Below the pieces are notes generated by a model. It did not search any database. It was not told the origin of the DNA and saw only the letters and a list, made by a program, of their open reading frames with translations. DNA of 55,609 nucleotides, taken from the NCBI RefSeq assembly GCF_002835995.1, contig NZ_PJBZ01000050.1, positions 1 to 55,609 of the forward strand, read 5' to 3'. This document shows, in pieces, positions 27,484 through 38,169 of the stretch; position 1 is the stretch's first letter; every line of letters starts with the position of its first letter. The stretch comes from Psychromonas sp. Urea-02u-13. Lineage in GTDB: Bacteria > Pseudomonadota > Gammaproteobacteria > Enterobacterales > Psychromonadaceae. The position numbers were made by a program, and so were the translations under genes.

Positions 27484-28125
27484 ATGAAAGATTATCAAAA
27501 AGAGTTTATTGAGTTTGCAATTGAAAAACAGGTTTTAAAATTTGGCGAATTCACCCTGAAATCAGGCCGTATTAGCCCTTATTTCTTTAATGCAGGTTTG
27601 TTTAATACGGGTCGCGATCTTGCTCGCTTAGGCCGTTTTTATGCTGCCGCATTACAAGATTCTGGTATCGCTTACGACTTGTTATTTGGCCCTGCTTATA
27701 AAGGCATTCCAATTGCGACAACAACTGCAGTTGCGTTATCAAATGATTACGATTTAGACCTGCCATATTGTTTTAACCGTAAAGAAGCAAAAACACACGG
27801 TGAAGGCGGTAGTTTAGTAGGTTCTGAGTTAACCGGTAAAGTTATGCTGGTTGATGATGTAATCACAGCGGGCACGGCGATTCGTGAATCAATGGATATT
27901 ATCAATGCGCACAATGCAGAACTTGCAGGTGTATTGATTGCCTTAGATCGTCAAGAAAAAGGTAAAGCAGAGCTATCTGCAATTCAAGAAGTTGAGCGTG
28001 ATTACGATGCAAAAGTTATCTCGATCGTGCAACTTGCTGATGTTGTAAGCTACCTTGAAACACTGCCTGAGATGCAACAGCATCTTGCGTCTGTGCAAGC
28101 GTACCGCGAACAATACGGTATCTAA
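27484..28125 (+). CDS. pyrE: Orotate phosphoribosyltransferase
   Basis: PyrE makes orotidine 5'-phosphate from orotate and PRPP in pyrimidine synthesis. The PRPP-binding motif [14 protein letters not shown] is at residues 120-133, and the N-terminal [14 protein letters not shown] segment is typical. The 213 residues match E. coli. The gap to rph is 2 bases, leaving no room for the pyrE attenuator found between these genes in E. coli, so that control is probably absent here. Confidence 0.97.
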   Translation: MKDYQKEFIEFAIEKQVLKFGEFTLKSGRISPYFFNAGLFNTGRDLARLGRFYAAALQDSGIAYDLLFGPAYKGIPIATTTAVALSNDYDLDLPYCFNRKEAKTHGEGGSLVGSELTGKVMLVDDVITAGTAIRESMDIINAHNAELAGVLIALDRQEKGKAELSAIQEVERDYDAKVISIVQLADVVSYLETLPEMQQHLASVQAYREQYGI

Positions 28126-28138
28126 AATAGCTACGAGT

Positions 28139-28187
28139 AGTTAGCTACGAGCTTCGAAACTCGTAACTATCTGCTCGACGCTTTTTT
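28139..28187 (+). terminator. Possible terminator after pyrE
   Basis: A stem made by TACGAG (28146-28151) and CTCGTA (28160-28165), extended with mismatches by AGTTA/AACT, is followed 14 bases later by a six-T run (28182-28187). The T run lies at the stop of the convergent chemoreceptor gene. The spacing is longer than in a standard intrinsic terminator. Confidence 0.45.
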
Positions 28188-30174
28188 ATATCTTAAACTG
28201 CTTCACCGCTCCATCAAGTTCATTAGCAAGTGATTCAACTCGTTGACTGCATTGGTCGATATTTTCATAGTTGATTTGCATCTCTGAATAACCATCTTGT
28301 ATATGTACCATATTCCTATTTATCTCTTCAGTAACACTACTTTGCTCTTCTGCCGCAGTAGCGACTTGTTCATTCATTTTATTGATCTCTTCAATACACG
28401 TAGTGATGTGTGAGATATCCTTACCTGCTTGTATTGCATCCTTAACGCTTTTATCAACCATCTCAATACCTTTCGACATAGCGGCTTGTGCGCTACTTGA
28501 GCTTGACTGTAGCTCGCTGATCATGATTTCAATTTCGCTGGTTGAGTCTTTTGTTTGCATCGCTAAACTACGCACTTCATCGGCTACAACAGCAAAACCA
28601 CGGCCTGATTCTCCTGCTCGTGCCGCTTCTATGGCTGCATTTAATGCTAACAAATTAGTTTTTTCAGAGATGCTTTTAATGACATCAACGAATTTACCAA
28701 TGTTAAGGCTGGCGCTGTTTAATTTTTCAATGACTGTTGATGCGTTATTAAGCTCCGTTGAAAGCTGATTAATATTAGCGATGGTTTCTTCAACTTCGTG
28801 GTTACCATGCTGGCTTTCTTGGTTCGCCTTTTCTGTTTCTGTGGCCGCTTGCATCGCATTACGCGCAATCTCTGCCACAGTGCTGCTCATTTCTGTTGTT
28901 GCTGTCACCACTTGTGTGACTTGGTCGGAGCCGGTGTTTATTTTATGAGATATCTGCTGACTATTACTTTTGTTTTCCGCCAACCTAGATTTGAGGCTAT
29001 CTGCGGTCGTTTGTATTTTTTCAACTAAGCCTTGCAGATGCGAAACTAAGTGATTAATGGCATTACCAATATCGCCGAGTTCATCTTTGCTATTAACTTC
29101 AATGCGTAAGGTTAAATCGTTACTGGTGGTAATTTGTACCACTTTACGTGTTATTTCATTAATGCCTTTATGTAGCTGTCTCGCGATATAAAAAGACAAG
29201 CCTAATACAAAAATCAGGGGTAATAGAATGATAATACTGAGGCTAGTTAACAAACTGTTTTTCTCTGCAATAAGTGCCACATTATTGCTATTTAACTGTT
29301 GTAGCAGAGTCACTTCAACGGATTTTAAAAGGTTTATTTTCTGCGAGATGGTTTTAAACCAAACAGTAGGATCGGTATTAAATTGCCCGTCATTCATTTT
29401 TTTCAGCGCCAACTGGCGATAGTGGTCAACATCTTGAATGGGTTTTCCAGTCACCGTTTGTTGGTAAATTGAGAACTGTTTTACTGTGGCATGCGCTTTA
29501 AATTTATCTAAGTAAGCTTGTTGCTCTGCGAGTAAACGGATAAATTTTTCTAGAAGCGCGGGCGTAAAATGGTCTTTTTCAAACACGTTACTAAGCACTG
29601 CACGCTCTATGCCTGCACGCTCTTTATGTTGTAAAAAGCTGCCAATGGCGACGGATGAAATGGCCAATTGTACATTTTGATTTTCATTCGCTGTATTATC
29701 GATAATAGACAATAACAAGGCATTGAGCTGAGTGTAAAAAGCAACTTCCTCTGCAACACTGACCGCTAAGTTATCAACTCGGTTACGCATCTCTGACAGC
29801 TTATTTAGCGTCTGATTAACTTCTGAAAATAGGTCTTTGAGGTGAGGTGTTAATGGTTGTTTTTGTATGAAGGTCTGCAAAGCTTGGCGTTTTTGATCGG
29901 TGCTTTGACGATGCGTTTGAATGACTTGTTGGAATTTTTTTCCTTTAGATGATAAATAGCCCGCTGAAGCGCCACGTTCTTTTTGTAATTCATGGACTAA
30001 CAATGCGCTCACGGAGGCGGAATTGGTCAGTACTAACATTTCCTCTAGCGCAATTTTCTCTTGATAAGTCTGCATAAAGTTATAACTGGCAAAGCAGATA
30101 AAACCCAATAATGGAAATAGTGTTAGCCCAAAAAGTTTACTGCGAATAGAAAGATTGTTGATAAAAATAGACAT
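28186..30174 (-). CDS. Methyl-accepting chemoreceptor with NIT domain
   Basis: This is a 662-residue membrane chemoreceptor. An N-terminal membrane segment (about residues 13-30) is followed by a periplasmic domain with [20 protein letters not shown], the hallmark of the NIT domain. NIT was named for nitrate and nitrite sensing. A second membrane segment lies near residue 310, then a HAMP domain and the signalling tip with [18 protein letters not shown] (near residue 510). No CheR-docking pentapeptide is visible at the C-terminus. The ligand is inferred from the domain name only. Confidence 0.92.
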   Translation of the reverse strand: MSIFINNLSIRSKLFGLTLFPLLGFICFASYNFMQTYQEKIALEEMLVLTNSASVSALLVHELQKERGASAGYLSSKGKKFQQVIQTHRQSTDQKRQALQTFIQKQPLTPHLKDLFSEVNQTLNKLSEMRNRVDNLAVSVAEEVAFYTQLNALLLSIIDNTANENQNVQLAISSVAIGSFLQHKERAGIERAVLSNVFEKDHFTPALLEKFIRLLAEQQAYLDKFKAHATVKQFSIYQQTVTGKPIQDVDHYRQLALKKMNDGQFNTDPTVWFKTISQKINLLKSVEVTLLQQLNSNNVALIAEKNSLLTSLSIIILLPLIFVLGLSFYIARQLHKGINEITRKVVQITTSNDLTLRIEVNSKDELGDIGNAINHLVSHLQGLVEKIQTTADSLKSRLAENKSNSQQISHKINTGSDQVTQVVTATTEMSSTVAEIARNAMQAATETEKANQESQHGNHEVEETIANINQLSTELNNASTVIEKLNSASLNIGKFVDVIKSISEKTNLLALNAAIEAARAGESGRGFAVVADEVRSLAMQTKDSTSEIEIMISELQSSSSSAQAAMSKGIEMVDKSVKDAIQAGKDISHITTCIEEINKMNEQVATAAEEQSSVTEEINRNMVHIQDGYSEMQINYENIDQCSQRVESLANELDGAVKQFKI

Positions 30175-30266
30175 TTTATTCCTAGAATTTGAGTTATTCT
30201 TAACTTTAGAAGAGGCCTTTATGTTGTCATGGAATGATGTTAAAAAGAAGTTATTTTGGAAGGAAG

Positions 30267-30301
30267 AATGATGTAGGTTAATTAAATTAACCTACATCAT
30301 T
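30267..30301 (-). terminator. Perfect 16-bp hairpin after the RND gene
   Basis: AATGATGTAGGTTAAT (30267-30282) and its exact complement (30286-30301) flank a three-base loop. The hairpin begins 17 bases past the stop of the minus-strand RND gene. In that reading direction no U-tract follows, so it may be a non-canonical terminator or a 3'-end-protecting stem. Confidence 0.5.
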
Positions 30302-30317
30302 TTATTAAAGCGCTTTA

Positions 30318-33300
30318 TTATTCGCTTATATCATTCACTTTAAGTGCCTGTGTTTCATCAAAGTCTTTCGTTTTCTGATGATTACTAGCAATGAATGAGT
30401 ATATTACTGGCAAGATAAATAACGTAAACAGCGTACCAATAGACAAACCTGCTACGATTACAATACCAATACCAAAGCGACTTACCGCACCCGCACCCGT
30501 TGCAAATAATAATGGCGTCAAGCCAGCTACCATAGCCGCCGTTGTCATTAAGATAGGACGTAAACGAATTGTTGCAGCTTTTTTAACCGCTTCAGTGCGA
30601 TCTAAACCACTGTGTAATTGCTCTTCTTTTGCCACTTCTGCAATCAAGATACCATGCTTAGTGATCAAACCAACTAGGGTTATCAAACCAACCTGTGTAT
30701 AGATATTCATTGTGGCAGCACCCCATGCAAGGGCGACTAATGCACCACTTATTGCCAGTGGCACGGTCATTAGAATAACTAATGGGTCGCGAATACTCTC
30801 AAACTGACTTGCAAGTACCAAGAAGATAATCAATACCGCTAATAGGAAGGTCATGTATAACGCACTACCTTCAGTCACAAATTGACGAGCTTCACCCAGG
30901 TAATCATGACGATAGCCTTGTGGTAGCTTAGTTGTCGACAGCTCTTCAAAGAAAATAATCGCATCACCCATCGCAAAACCAGGGGCTAATACTGCGCCGA
31001 TCGTAGCACTATTTAGTTGGTTAAAGTGTGGCAGTGAGCGTGGCTCAGCAACAACGTCAATATTGATTAACTCACTCAGTGGTAACATGTCGCCATTTTT
31101 AGCTTTAACAAAGAACTCACCAAGCATGCCAGGCGATAAACGATATTTACGTTCAACTTGCGCAATCACTTCATAACTACGGCCGTCAAGGTCGATGCGG
31201 TTTAGGTAACCATCACTCAGTAATGTACCTAATGTGATACCAATATCTTGCATGGTAACGCCATAAGCGCCGGCTTTATCACGGTCAATACTGATATTCA
31301 TAGTTGCAGAATCAAAGGCTAAATCTAACTCAGAATAAACAAAGTTTGGATTCGCTTGTGTGGCTGCTAAAACATCACTAGCAATTTCTACTAGGCTCTC
31401 AAATGGATTAGAAGTCGTGATAACAAATTGCACCGGTAAACCACCCGATGAACCTGGTAACTCTGGCATTTGGAAAGCGGTTGTTGCTACCTCTGCAATG
31501 CTATTAAAGTCTCCTTTTAAGTTAGTTGCTAACTGTTTAGGGTCAATATCGCGTTGGCTCCATGGTTTCATGATAGCAATACCAAATGCTTGGTTTGCAT
31601 TAGGAATACCCGACATTGCTAAACTACTTTGCACTGAATCTTGCTCTGTAATTTTAGCTGTTACCACTTTCATGCTGTTTTCGATGTAATCTAAATTCGC
31701 GTTTGAAGGCGCTTTAGACATCATCATTAACGCGCCTTTATCTTCCGACGGAGCAAGCTCAGATGGAATAAATTTAAACAGGAACGGTAACGAAGCAAAT
31801 ACCAGTAGGGCGAATAAAATAACCGCAGGACGACGTGTCATTAGCTTATCAAGTAATCTTGAATAACTATTAGTCAGGCCTGTTAGCGCATTATCTACAG
31901 TGCGTTCAAAGCGGTTAGGTTGGTGATTACTTTTAAGCATGACGCTACACATCATCGGAGACAATGTTAATGCCACTAAACCAGATACAAATACCGCACC
32001 AGCCAGTGTTAATGCAAACTCAGTAAATAGCGAGCCTGTAATACCGCCCATTAATGCAATAGGTGCGTAAACGGCTGCGAGTGTAATGGTCATTGAAATA
32101 ACCGGAACGGCAATTTCACGTGTACCAATAATCGCCGCTCGGAATGGTTCTTCACCTGCTTTAATATGTCGATCTACATTTTCTACGACTACGATTGCAT
32201 CATCTACCACTAAGCCGATGGCTAATACCATTGCCAGTAGAGTCATTAGATTGATAGTAAAACCAAACATCTGCATAACCACTAATACACCCACTAAAGA
32301 AAGTGGAATAGTGATAATAGGAATAATAACCGCACGCCATGAACCTAAAAATAGGATCATTACGATCAATACAATTAAACCCGCTTCAGCGATAGTTTTG
32401 ATAACCTCTGAAATTGATTCTTCAATCGCGATAGTGGAGTCATAAAGCACTTCCATCTTGATTGAGCTTGGGTTGTTCTTTTGTAAATCAGGCAACATTT
32501 CACGTACGCCCGCAGTAATGTCTAGCGGGTTAGCAGTAGGAGCTGCATCGATTGCAACAACAACAGCATCATTACCATTAGCCATTGCGCGGTAAATATC
32601 ATGGCTTTTTTCTAATGAAACTTTAGCTATATCTTGTAAACGGATCGTTTTACCGTCTTCACGAGTAGCAACGATCAGGTTTTCTAACTCAGCAGCCGTT
32701 GAAACTTGTGTTTTAGTATTACCATTAAACAATGTGTAATAACTGTTTGATTGGCCTGTTGCTGATTGAATATTATTAGCTTGTAGAATTTGCACCACAT
32801 CTTTAGTGGTTAAATCAAAGCCTGCCATACGCTCAGGATCAAGCCAAACACGCATTGCAAATGAGGTACCACCATAAAGGTTAACCTTTGCTACACCATT
32901 GATACTGAATAGTTGAGGTTTAATTACACGCTCAAGGTAGTCAGTTATTTGGCTGGCATTTAACTCTTCACTCGCAAATGAGATGTAAATAACAGAGGTA
33001 CTAGAACCGGTACTTAAATCAATCGTTGGATCTTCTGCTTCACTTGGTAACTGTGAACGAACACTATTTACTTTAGCAAGAATATCGGCAACCGCGCCAT
33101 TAGGATCGGTATTAAGTTTCATGTAGACAACGATACTTGATCTACCCATAAAGCTTTGCGAAGTCATAAAGTCGATATTATCGGCTTGTGCAATGGCTTG
33201 TTCTATCGGTTGGGTGATAAAACCTTGGATCAAATCCGCATTTGCACCGTAGTAACTCGTGCTTACAGTGATCACTGTATTGGTCATGTTCGGGTATTCA

Positions 33301-33404
33301 CGTACCTGCATTTTCCCAAGTGCCTGCAGACCTAATAATACGATTAGCAGGCTTAGCGAGATCGCTAAGATTGGGCGTTTTATAAATGTATCTGTAAATT
33401 TCAT
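30318..33404 (-). CDS. RND efflux pump, inner-membrane subunit
   Basis: This 1028-residue protein is an AcrB/MexF-type hydrophobic and amphiphilic efflux transporter. The proton-relay aspartate pair is present in the GLVVDDAIVVVENVDRH block of TM4, and the lysine in GLITKHGILIAEV of TM10. Twelve membrane helices and two large periplasmic loops fit the family. It follows its membrane-fusion partner by 8 bases. No outer-membrane channel gene is in the operon, so a TolC encoded elsewhere is probably used. Substrates cannot be read from the sequence. Confidence 0.95.
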   Translation of the reverse strand: MKFTDTFIKRPILAISLSLLIVLLGLQALGKMQVREYPNMTNTVITVSTSYYGANADLIQGFITQPIEQAIAQADNIDFMTSQSFMGRSSIVVYMKLNTDPNGAVADILAKVNSVRSQLPSEAEDPTIDLSTGSSTSVIYISFASEELNASQITDYLERVIKPQLFSINGVAKVNLYGGTSFAMRVWLDPERMAGFDLTTKDVVQILQANNIQSATGQSNSYYTLFNGNTKTQVSTAAELENLIVATREDGKTIRLQDIAKVSLEKSHDIYRAMANGNDAVVVAIDAAPTANPLDITAGVREMLPDLQKNNPSSIKMEVLYDSTIAIEESISEVIKTIAEAGLIVLIVMILFLGSWRAVIIPIITIPLSLVGVLVVMQMFGFTINLMTLLAMVLAIGLVVDDAIVVVENVDRHIKAGEEPFRAAIIGTREIAVPVISMTITLAAVYAPIALMGGITGSLFTEFALTLAGAVFVSGLVALTLSPMMCSVMLKSNHQPNRFERTVDNALTGLTNSYSRLLDKLMTRRPAVILFALLVFASLPFLFKFIPSELAPSEDKGALMMMSKAPSNANLDYIENSMKVVTAKITEQDSVQSSLAMSGIPNANQAFGIAIMKPWSQRDIDPKQLATNLKGDFNSIAEVATTAFQMPELPGSSGGLPVQFVITTSNPFESLVEIASDVLAATQANPNFVYSELDLAFDSATMNISIDRDKAGAYGVTMQDIGITLGTLLSDGYLNRIDLDGRSYEVIAQVERKYRLSPGMLGEFFVKAKNGDMLPLSELINIDVVAEPRSLPHFNQLNSATIGAVLAPGFAMGDAIIFFEELSTTKLPQGYRHDYLGEARQFVTEGSALYMTFLLAVLIIFLVLASQFESIRDPLVILMTVPLAISGALVALAWGAATMNIYTQVGLITLVGLITKHGILIAEVAKEEQLHSGLDRTEAVKKAATIRLRPILMTTAAMVAGLTPLLFATGAGAVSRFGIGIVIVAGLSIGTLFTLFILPVIYSFIASNHQKTKDFDETQALKVNDISE

Positions 33405-33412
33405 AATGAGCC

Positions 33413-34534
33413 CTACAGCGCTGGAATTTCAGCTGGTTTGTTAAGAATGTCTGATTCAGTGATTGTTACGTGAGAGCCATTACTTAAACGTACTTGGCCA
33501 CTAGTAACAATAACGTCTCCTACTTCAAGGCCTGATAAAACATGGATATCACCATCGATACTTTTGCCTAATTTAACTATTTTCTGATCTACCTGTTTGA
33601 AGGTTTTACCATCTTTCGAGGTTTGCTCTGAAATAAGGTAAACCGTTTCACCGTATAACGTGTAGTTAATTGATGTTTCAGGCACTGCAATTTGTTCTGT
33701 TAGTGTTGGTAAAATAATATTCGCTTTAGCAAACATACCAGAACGTAATTTAAGGTCTTCATTAGGAATGTCAGCTTGTACTTGAATGACACCACTTTGG
33801 AAGTTCACAGCAGGTTCAATGGCAGAAATAGTACCTGTAAAGGTTATGCTTGATTCTGCATCAACAAAGATGTTCATTGCTTGGCCAATGCTAATTTTAT
33901 TCAGGTCATTCTGTGGAACAGTAAAACGCATTTGCATACGACTGATATCTTCTAAACGTACGATATCAGTACCGTCTTTTAGATATTCACCCATGAATAC
34001 GTTACGCAGTCCTGTAATGCCATCAAAAGGCGCGCGGATTATACGGCGACTAATCGTTGCTTCATAACTTTCTATTTGACCCTGTAGGGTTAATAAGTCT
34101 GCTTCTGCTTCATCTACTTTACCCTGTGAAACTGAGCCTTTTTTAAATAATGAAAGCATACGTTTATAGTTACGTTGGACTGCAGGTAAACGGCCTTTAG
34201 AGGCTTTTAAGTTTGCTTTTTCAACTTCAGAATCTAGGTAAACAATTGCATCACCTGTTTTCAACGTTTGACCAGAAACAAAGTCAATTTTTACAATTTT
34301 ACCAGCAACTTCATTGGCAACAGTGACACCTTGGATAGGTTCAATAAAACCAATAGCGCGTAAATGGGGTGTCCACTCTTCTGTTTTAATTGTATGGCTA
34401 GTAACAGGGAACTCAGGAATCGGTCTGCTGGCTAAAAATTCTTGAATTTTTGACGCTTTAAACATGTTAAAACCGATGACACTACCAAAAACAAGTACTG
34501 CAAGTACGAGAGCCGAAGCTATCCATTTTTTCAT
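33413..34534 (-). CDS. RND membrane fusion protein
   Basis: The 373-residue periplasmic adaptor links the RND pump to TolC. It has an N-terminal signal anchor (about residues 7-25), the lipoyl half-motifs around AGKIVKIDFVSGQTLKTGD, an alpha hairpin (residues about 105-165), and the RIIRAPFDGITGLRNVFMGE block. A cysteine lipobox is absent, so it is probably anchored by its N-terminal helix. The gene sits between the tetR-type gene (9 bases upstream) and the pump gene. Confidence 0.93.
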   Translation of the reverse strand: MKKWIASALVLAVLVFGSVIGFNMFKASKIQEFLASRPIPEFPVTSHTIKTEEWTPHLRAIGFIEPIQGVTVANEVAGKIVKIDFVSGQTLKTGDAIVYLDSEVEKANLKASKGRLPAVQRNYKRMLSLFKKGSVSQGKVDEAEADLLTLQGQIESYEATISRRIIRAPFDGITGLRNVFMGEYLKDGTDIVRLEDISRMQMRFTVPQNDLNKISIGQAMNIFVDAESSITFTGTISAIEPAVNFQSGVIQVQADIPNEDLKLRSGMFAKANIILPTLTEQIAVPETSINYTLYGETVYLISEQTSKDGKTFKQVDQKIVKLGKSIDGDIHVLSGLEVGDVIVTSGQVRLSNGSHVTITESDILNKPAEIPAL

Positions 34535-34543
34535 TTTATTACC

Positions 34544-35134
34544 TTAATAATTAATATGTTGTTGAATTTTGTGGGGATGTTGAATGATTTGCCATGAGGC
34601 ATCTCGAACTGTTGTCAGAACCTGCTCATCCAGTTGCAAGCGCTGCTTTAAAACTTTTTTTGCTAAATTAATCGCACTATCAAAACTAAGTGCAAGTAAT
34701 GCTGGAATAGGTAAATCATGAAAATGCTTTTCGTTTATACCTTTTTGATAAAAATCTAGCAAGGGTAAAAAAGTTTGATCTTCAAAAAGCGTTATTGTTT
34801 CTTGGTCACCGTTTGGAATAAAACAGAGCATTTCAATAACGGCAAGACGCTGAGGGTTTTTTAATACTGCATTAAATGCATTGCGCCAAAGTAGATCGTA
34901 TTTCTCTTTCGGATCTTGTAATTCAGACCAGCCAGAAAAGATAGTTTGTGAGGCTTCAAGACGAATATGTTGGTGTAACTCCAACATTAACATCTCTTTA
35001 CTGTCAAAATAACGATAGATCGTGCCCGCTGCAATGCCAGCTGTTTTAGCTAACACTTTCATTGATAGACCGTAAAAACCACGTTCAGCTAATAGCTTCT
35101 CTGCGGCCTCAAGTATTTTACTACGTTTTCCCAT
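34544..35134 (-). CDS. TetR-family repressor of the efflux operon
   Basis: This 196-residue regulator has an N-terminal TetR helix-turn-helix (ILEAAEKLLAERGFYGLSMK, then the AGIAAGTIYRYFDSKEML recognition part). The C-terminal ligand-binding half is not recognisable as a specific subgroup. It is first in the operon with the pump genes, and a 14-bp palindrome lies 16 bases upstream of its start, so it probably represses itself and the pump and perhaps affects the divergent galE. A GAGGAAG ribosome site precedes the ATG. Confidence 0.92.
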   Translation of the reverse strand: MGKRSKILEAAEKLLAERGFYGLSMKVLAKTAGIAAGTIYRYFDSKEMLMLELHQHIRLEASQTIFSGWSELQDPKEKYDLLWRNAFNAVLKNPQRLAVIEMLCFIPNGDQETITLFEDQTFLPLLDFYQKGINEKHFHDLPIPALLALSFDSAINLAKKVLKQRLQLDEQVLTTVRDASWQIIQHPHKIQQHINY

Positions 35135-35149
35135 GCTTCCTCAAAAATG

Positions 35150-35163
35150 AATGAACGTTCATT
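35150..35163. promoter_or_regulatory. Palindromic operator, probable TetR site
   Basis: AATGAACGTTCATT is a perfect 14-bp palindrome centred between the divergent tetR-type gene (start 35134) and galE (start 35258). Its sequence class is like operators of AcrR/TetR-type repressors. Binding by the adjacent repressor is inferred. Confidence 0.65.
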
Positions 35164-35257
35164 ATCGTTGCTATTATCAATACTTTTATTCTTTATGCAA
35201 TAGAAATTATATTATCCCGTGATACAATTCAGCAATAATTTATCAAATGGAAATATT

Positions 35258-36274
35258 ATGGCTATTTTAGTGACAGGTGGCGCAGGTTATATTGGCTCAC
35301 ATACCGTATTGGAATTATTGGCAACGGATCAAGAGATCATTATCGTCGATAATCTGTGTAACTCTTCAAAGGAGTCACTAGCGCGTGTTGAGAAAATTAC
35401 GGCTAAAAGCTGTGTTTTTTATGAAGGGGATATTTTAGATAAAGCCTTTTTAGACTCTGTGTTTGCTAAACATGATATTGAATCGGTTATCCATTTTGCA
35501 GGATTAAAAGCAGTGGGTGAATCGGTTGCTAAACCTGTTATGTATTACCAAAATAATGTGCAAGGTACATTAACCTTATTAGATGCTATGGCTGATGCCG
35601 GTGTGTTTAATTTAGTATTCAGCTCTTCAGCAACCGTTTATGGTGATCCTGCAAGTCTTCCTATTCGTGAAGATTTTCCGGTAGGTGGCACAACAAATCC
35701 TTATGGCACTTCAAAGCTAATGGTTGAAATGGTATTGCAGGATGTTGCCAAATCAGATGATCGCTGGTCATTTGCTATTTTGCGTTACTTTAATCCGGTA
35801 GGCGCACATATTTCTGGTTTGATTGGTGAAGATCCAAATGGTATCCCTAACAATTTATTACCTTATATTGCACAAGTTGCGGTAGGGAAATTAAAAGCGT
35901 TAGCGGTTTTTGGTGATGATTACGATACCAATGACGGCACCGGTGTACGAGATTACATTCATGTGGTTGATCTCGCGATTGGGCATTTAAAAGCATTGGA
36001 GAAAATTACTCCAACGACCGGAGTGAACATCTATAACCTAGGCACGGGTAATGGTTATTCGGTATTAGAGATGGTTAAAGCTTTTGAAGTTGCGAGTGAA
36101 AAAAGTATCGCTTACAACCTTTCTCCTCGTCGAGAAGGTGATATAGCGGCTTGTTATGCAGCGCCTGAAAAAGCGTTAATAGAATTAAACTGGCAAGCAG
36201 AACGTGGCCTAGCTGAAATGATGCAAGATACTTGGCGTTGGCAGTCTAATAATCCTAACGGCTACAAAAAATAG
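35258..36274 (+). CDS. galE: UDP-glucose 4-epimerase
   Basis: GalE interconverts UDP-glucose and UDP-galactose. The ATG at 35258 gives [20 protein letters not shown], the NAD-binding start of GalE, and 338 residues, identical in length to E. coli GalE; an in-frame GTG at 35219 would add 13 residues without any match. The catalytic YxxxK lies in [14 protein letters not shown] (about residues 145-158), and SSATVYG is present. It stands alone and ends in a clear terminator. Confidence 0.96.
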   Translation: MAILVTGGAGYIGSHTVLELLATDQEIIIVDNLCNSSKESLARVEKITAKSCVFYEGDILDKAFLDSVFAKHDIESVIHFAGLKAVGESVAKPVMYYQNNVQGTLTLLDAMADAGVFNLVFSSSATVYGDPASLPIREDFPVGGTTNPYGTSKLMVEMVLQDVAKSDDRWSFAILRYFNPVGAHISGLIGEDPNGIPNNLLPYIAQVAVGKLKALAVFGDDYDTNDGTGVRDYIHVVDLAIGHLKALEKITPTTGVNIYNLGTGNGYSVLEMVKAFEVASEKSIAYNLSPRREGDIAACYAAPEKALIELNWQAERGLAEMMQDTWRWQSNNPNGYKK

Positions 36275-36300
36275 CTAGACGAAAAGGAAGCTGTCAGTTT

Positions 36301-36317
36301 TTAGCTGTCAGCCATCA
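36301..36317 (+). repeat. Dispersed 17-base repeat, copy 1
   Basis: TTAGCTGTCAGCCATCA occurs here and again, identically, at 45860-45876. Both copies are intergenic. In this copy a further CTGTCAG lies just upstream (36291-36297). Confidence 0.55.
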
Positions 36318-36325
36318 GCTTTAAG

Positions 36326-36347
36326 ATCCGCTTCGGTGGATTTTTTT
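36326..36347 (+). terminator. Intrinsic terminator of galE
   Basis: ATCCGC and GTGGAT form a six-base stem with one G-U pair around a TTCG tetraloop (36332-36335), followed by seven Ts. The T run also covers the stop codon of the convergent tusA. Confidence 0.85.
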
Positions 36348-36582
36348 ATGCGCCTTTTTTAATAACATAGCGGTAGGGTAGCTGCTCGATATTAATCTCT
36401 ACTAAGGTGTGATCCATAAAACGGCAAAAGCTGGGGATATCACGCGTAGTGGCAGGATCGTCTGCAATCACTTCAAGTAATTCACCCTGTTGCATTTTTC
36501 TCACTGTTTTACGAATCATCATCACTGGCTCTGGGCAACGTAATCCTAGTGTATCTAATGTGGCCGTTTCATTTTTGTGCAT
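36346..36582 (-). CDS. tusA: Sulfur carrier protein TusA
   Basis: TusA accepts persulfide sulfur from IscS and passes it along the relay for 2-thiouridine in tRNA. The active cysteine lies in [20 protein letters not shown] (residue 16), the signature of the family. The 78 residues are normal. It converges on galE, sharing the terminator T run with its stop codon. Confidence 0.94.
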   Translation of the reverse strand: MHKNETATLDTLGLRCPEPVMMIRKTVRKMQQGELLEVIADDPATTRDIPSFCRFMDHTLVEINIEQLPYRYVIKKGA

Positions 36583-36749
36583 TAAAAATTCTCTGTAATA
36601 AGAAAGTATTTTTTAAGTCTAAAATACTCTATAGATATGGGTGAAATATTACTAAGCTTAATTTTGTGATCTAAGTCATATTATATATCTGTTACTCACC
36701 AAGATGCAAAAATCAGAAGTTTGCTGGATAACAGATGAAAGGAGAGCTT

Positions 36750-36923
36750 ATGTTTCAAGTTAATCAGCGTATTTATATTCATCTGACTATTGTGATTAGT
36801 ACCATCCTTATCCCTATTTTGCCTTTTGTGTACATACAATCAAGTGCTTGGCCGATGGCAATGCTAATGTCATCAGTGGCATTATGGATTGAATTGAGTG
36901 AACGCACGCCCCCTAAATCATAA
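36750..36923 (+). CDS. Small two-helix membrane protein
   Basis: The 57-residue product starts at the ATG at 36750, which has a strong AAAGGAGA ribosome site; a start 15 bases upstream overlaps that site and is unlikely. It has two hydrophobic segments (about residues 10-27 and 34-47) and ends with a polar SERTPPKS tail. I recognise no family. It lies between tusA and the GH18/LytTR locus, with no obvious partner. Confidence 0.6.
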
Positions 36924-36930
36924 TAATGGT

Positions 36931-38169
36931 TCATTCAAACCAGTGTGGGAAATTCTCTTTGATGAGAGGTACATAAGTACGCGCAATAGGCAGGCGTTCA
37001 TTCTCTAGCTGTATCACGTATTTTATTTTACTCAGCTGCACCACACGTAATACTTTACGTGGATTGACTAAATAAGAGCGGTGAATCTGCAAGAGACTTT
37101 CGTCTTTAAAATAAAGTTTAATATTTTTAAGGCGTAAAGAAAGATAAGTTGTGTCTTTGTTATCACACACAATACCGCTATAACCTTTGTCTGCTTGAAT
37201 GTATTTAATATGGTCTTTTTGTGATGCAATCTCATATAGCTCTGATAACAACTGAGGTTCTTTCGCGAGCTCACTTATTTGTTTACGCATCATCTGAATC
37301 TGTGCCACTAAACTTTGAAAGTAAGCAATGTCTTCTTCGAGTAGAGGCTCTGTTGTACGTAATTCAAATCGGTATTGCGCGAGTGAAGAAGGAGACAGTT
37401 CAAGTACTTCAGACATATCGTTTTCATGGTCAGAAGTATGTTGATGTAATACATTCTGCCCTTCATAAACAGTGATATTGCCTGCTTTGTTATCATTAAC
37501 GAATAATTCGAAGGCCGCTTCAATGAGCTGTTTAATATCAGTCAGTTTCTCTGCTTGTAAACTAAAGCTTTGTAAATTAATTAAACGATTATGTTCATTT
37601 TTTTGTACGGAACGATCTGCTTCACTCTGTGTGGAATGCGCTTTGATAGGTTTGGCTTCTGCTTGGTTATTTTCTTCAACGTTTATCAGTAACGCATTAT
37701 GGTGTTTAATTTTTTCATTGGTGATCGGCAGGCCAATAAAAAAGATACCGTGATGATTCGTCGTTTGATAAGAGATCGTTGAAGCGAGTATTTTAGCGCA
37801 ACGTTTTATGGCTAGTAGGGTTTGTTTTTGATGCACCGTTTCGCTTTGTTCGTGCTTTTCTTCCTTAATTTCAAAACCACTCAAATCACCTTGTTGTATG
37901 GTTTTGATATGTAATATTGTATGCCTAGGATTACGCTGAGCAAGATAAGAAAGCAGTAATATAAACAGCTGTTGCAGATAACTTTGATCCACTTGGACAT
38001 TTTTTAAGGTTTGTGAAGTATCTAAACTGATAGTAATGCTTTTTTCTTTTAACTCAGGAAAGACGATTTTAATGGCATTTTGAAAGATAGTTAGTGGCGC
38101 TAAAGCTTCGGGTTTAGGCAGTGTTGAACTATCTGCTAATGTTGTTTCATGTAATAGCTGTTGCACCAA
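36931..38169 (-). CDS. LytTR DNA-binding and kinase-like part
   Basis: This is the C-terminal 412 residues of the broken locus. Residues about 315-412 form a LytTR DNA-binding domain (DHIKYIQADKGYSGIVC, then LQIHRSYLVNPRKVLRVV). Residues about 30-160 resemble a histidine-kinase ATPase domain, but the N-box region VDQSYLQQLFILLLSYLAQR lacks the asparagines. Upstream, the HIETPLQGI stretch aligns with an H-box (HELRTPL) that has glutamine in place of histidine. The TTG at 38169 is not a real start, because the frame is open and coding-like up to 38289. It probably works, if at all, as the cytoplasmic part of the sensor. Confidence 0.75.
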   Translation of the reverse strand: MVQQLLHETTLADSSTLPKPEALAPLTIFQNAIKIVFPELKEKSITISLDTSQTLKNVQVDQSYLQQLFILLLSYLAQRNPRHTILHIKTIQQGDLSGFEIKEEKHEQSETVHQKQTLLAIKRCAKILASTISYQTTNHHGIFFIGLPITNEKIKHHNALLINVEENNQAEAKPIKAHSTQSEADRSVQKNEHNRLINLQSFSLQAEKLTDIKQLIEAAFELFVNDNKAGNITVYEGQNVLHQHTSDHENDMSEVLELSPSSLAQYRFELRTTEPLLEEDIAYFQSLVAQIQMMRKQISELAKEPQLLSELYEIASQKDHIKYIQADKGYSGIVCDNKDTTYLSLRLKNIKLYFKDESLLQIHRSYLVNPRKVLRVVQLSKIKYVIQLENERLPIARTYVPLIKENFPHWFE

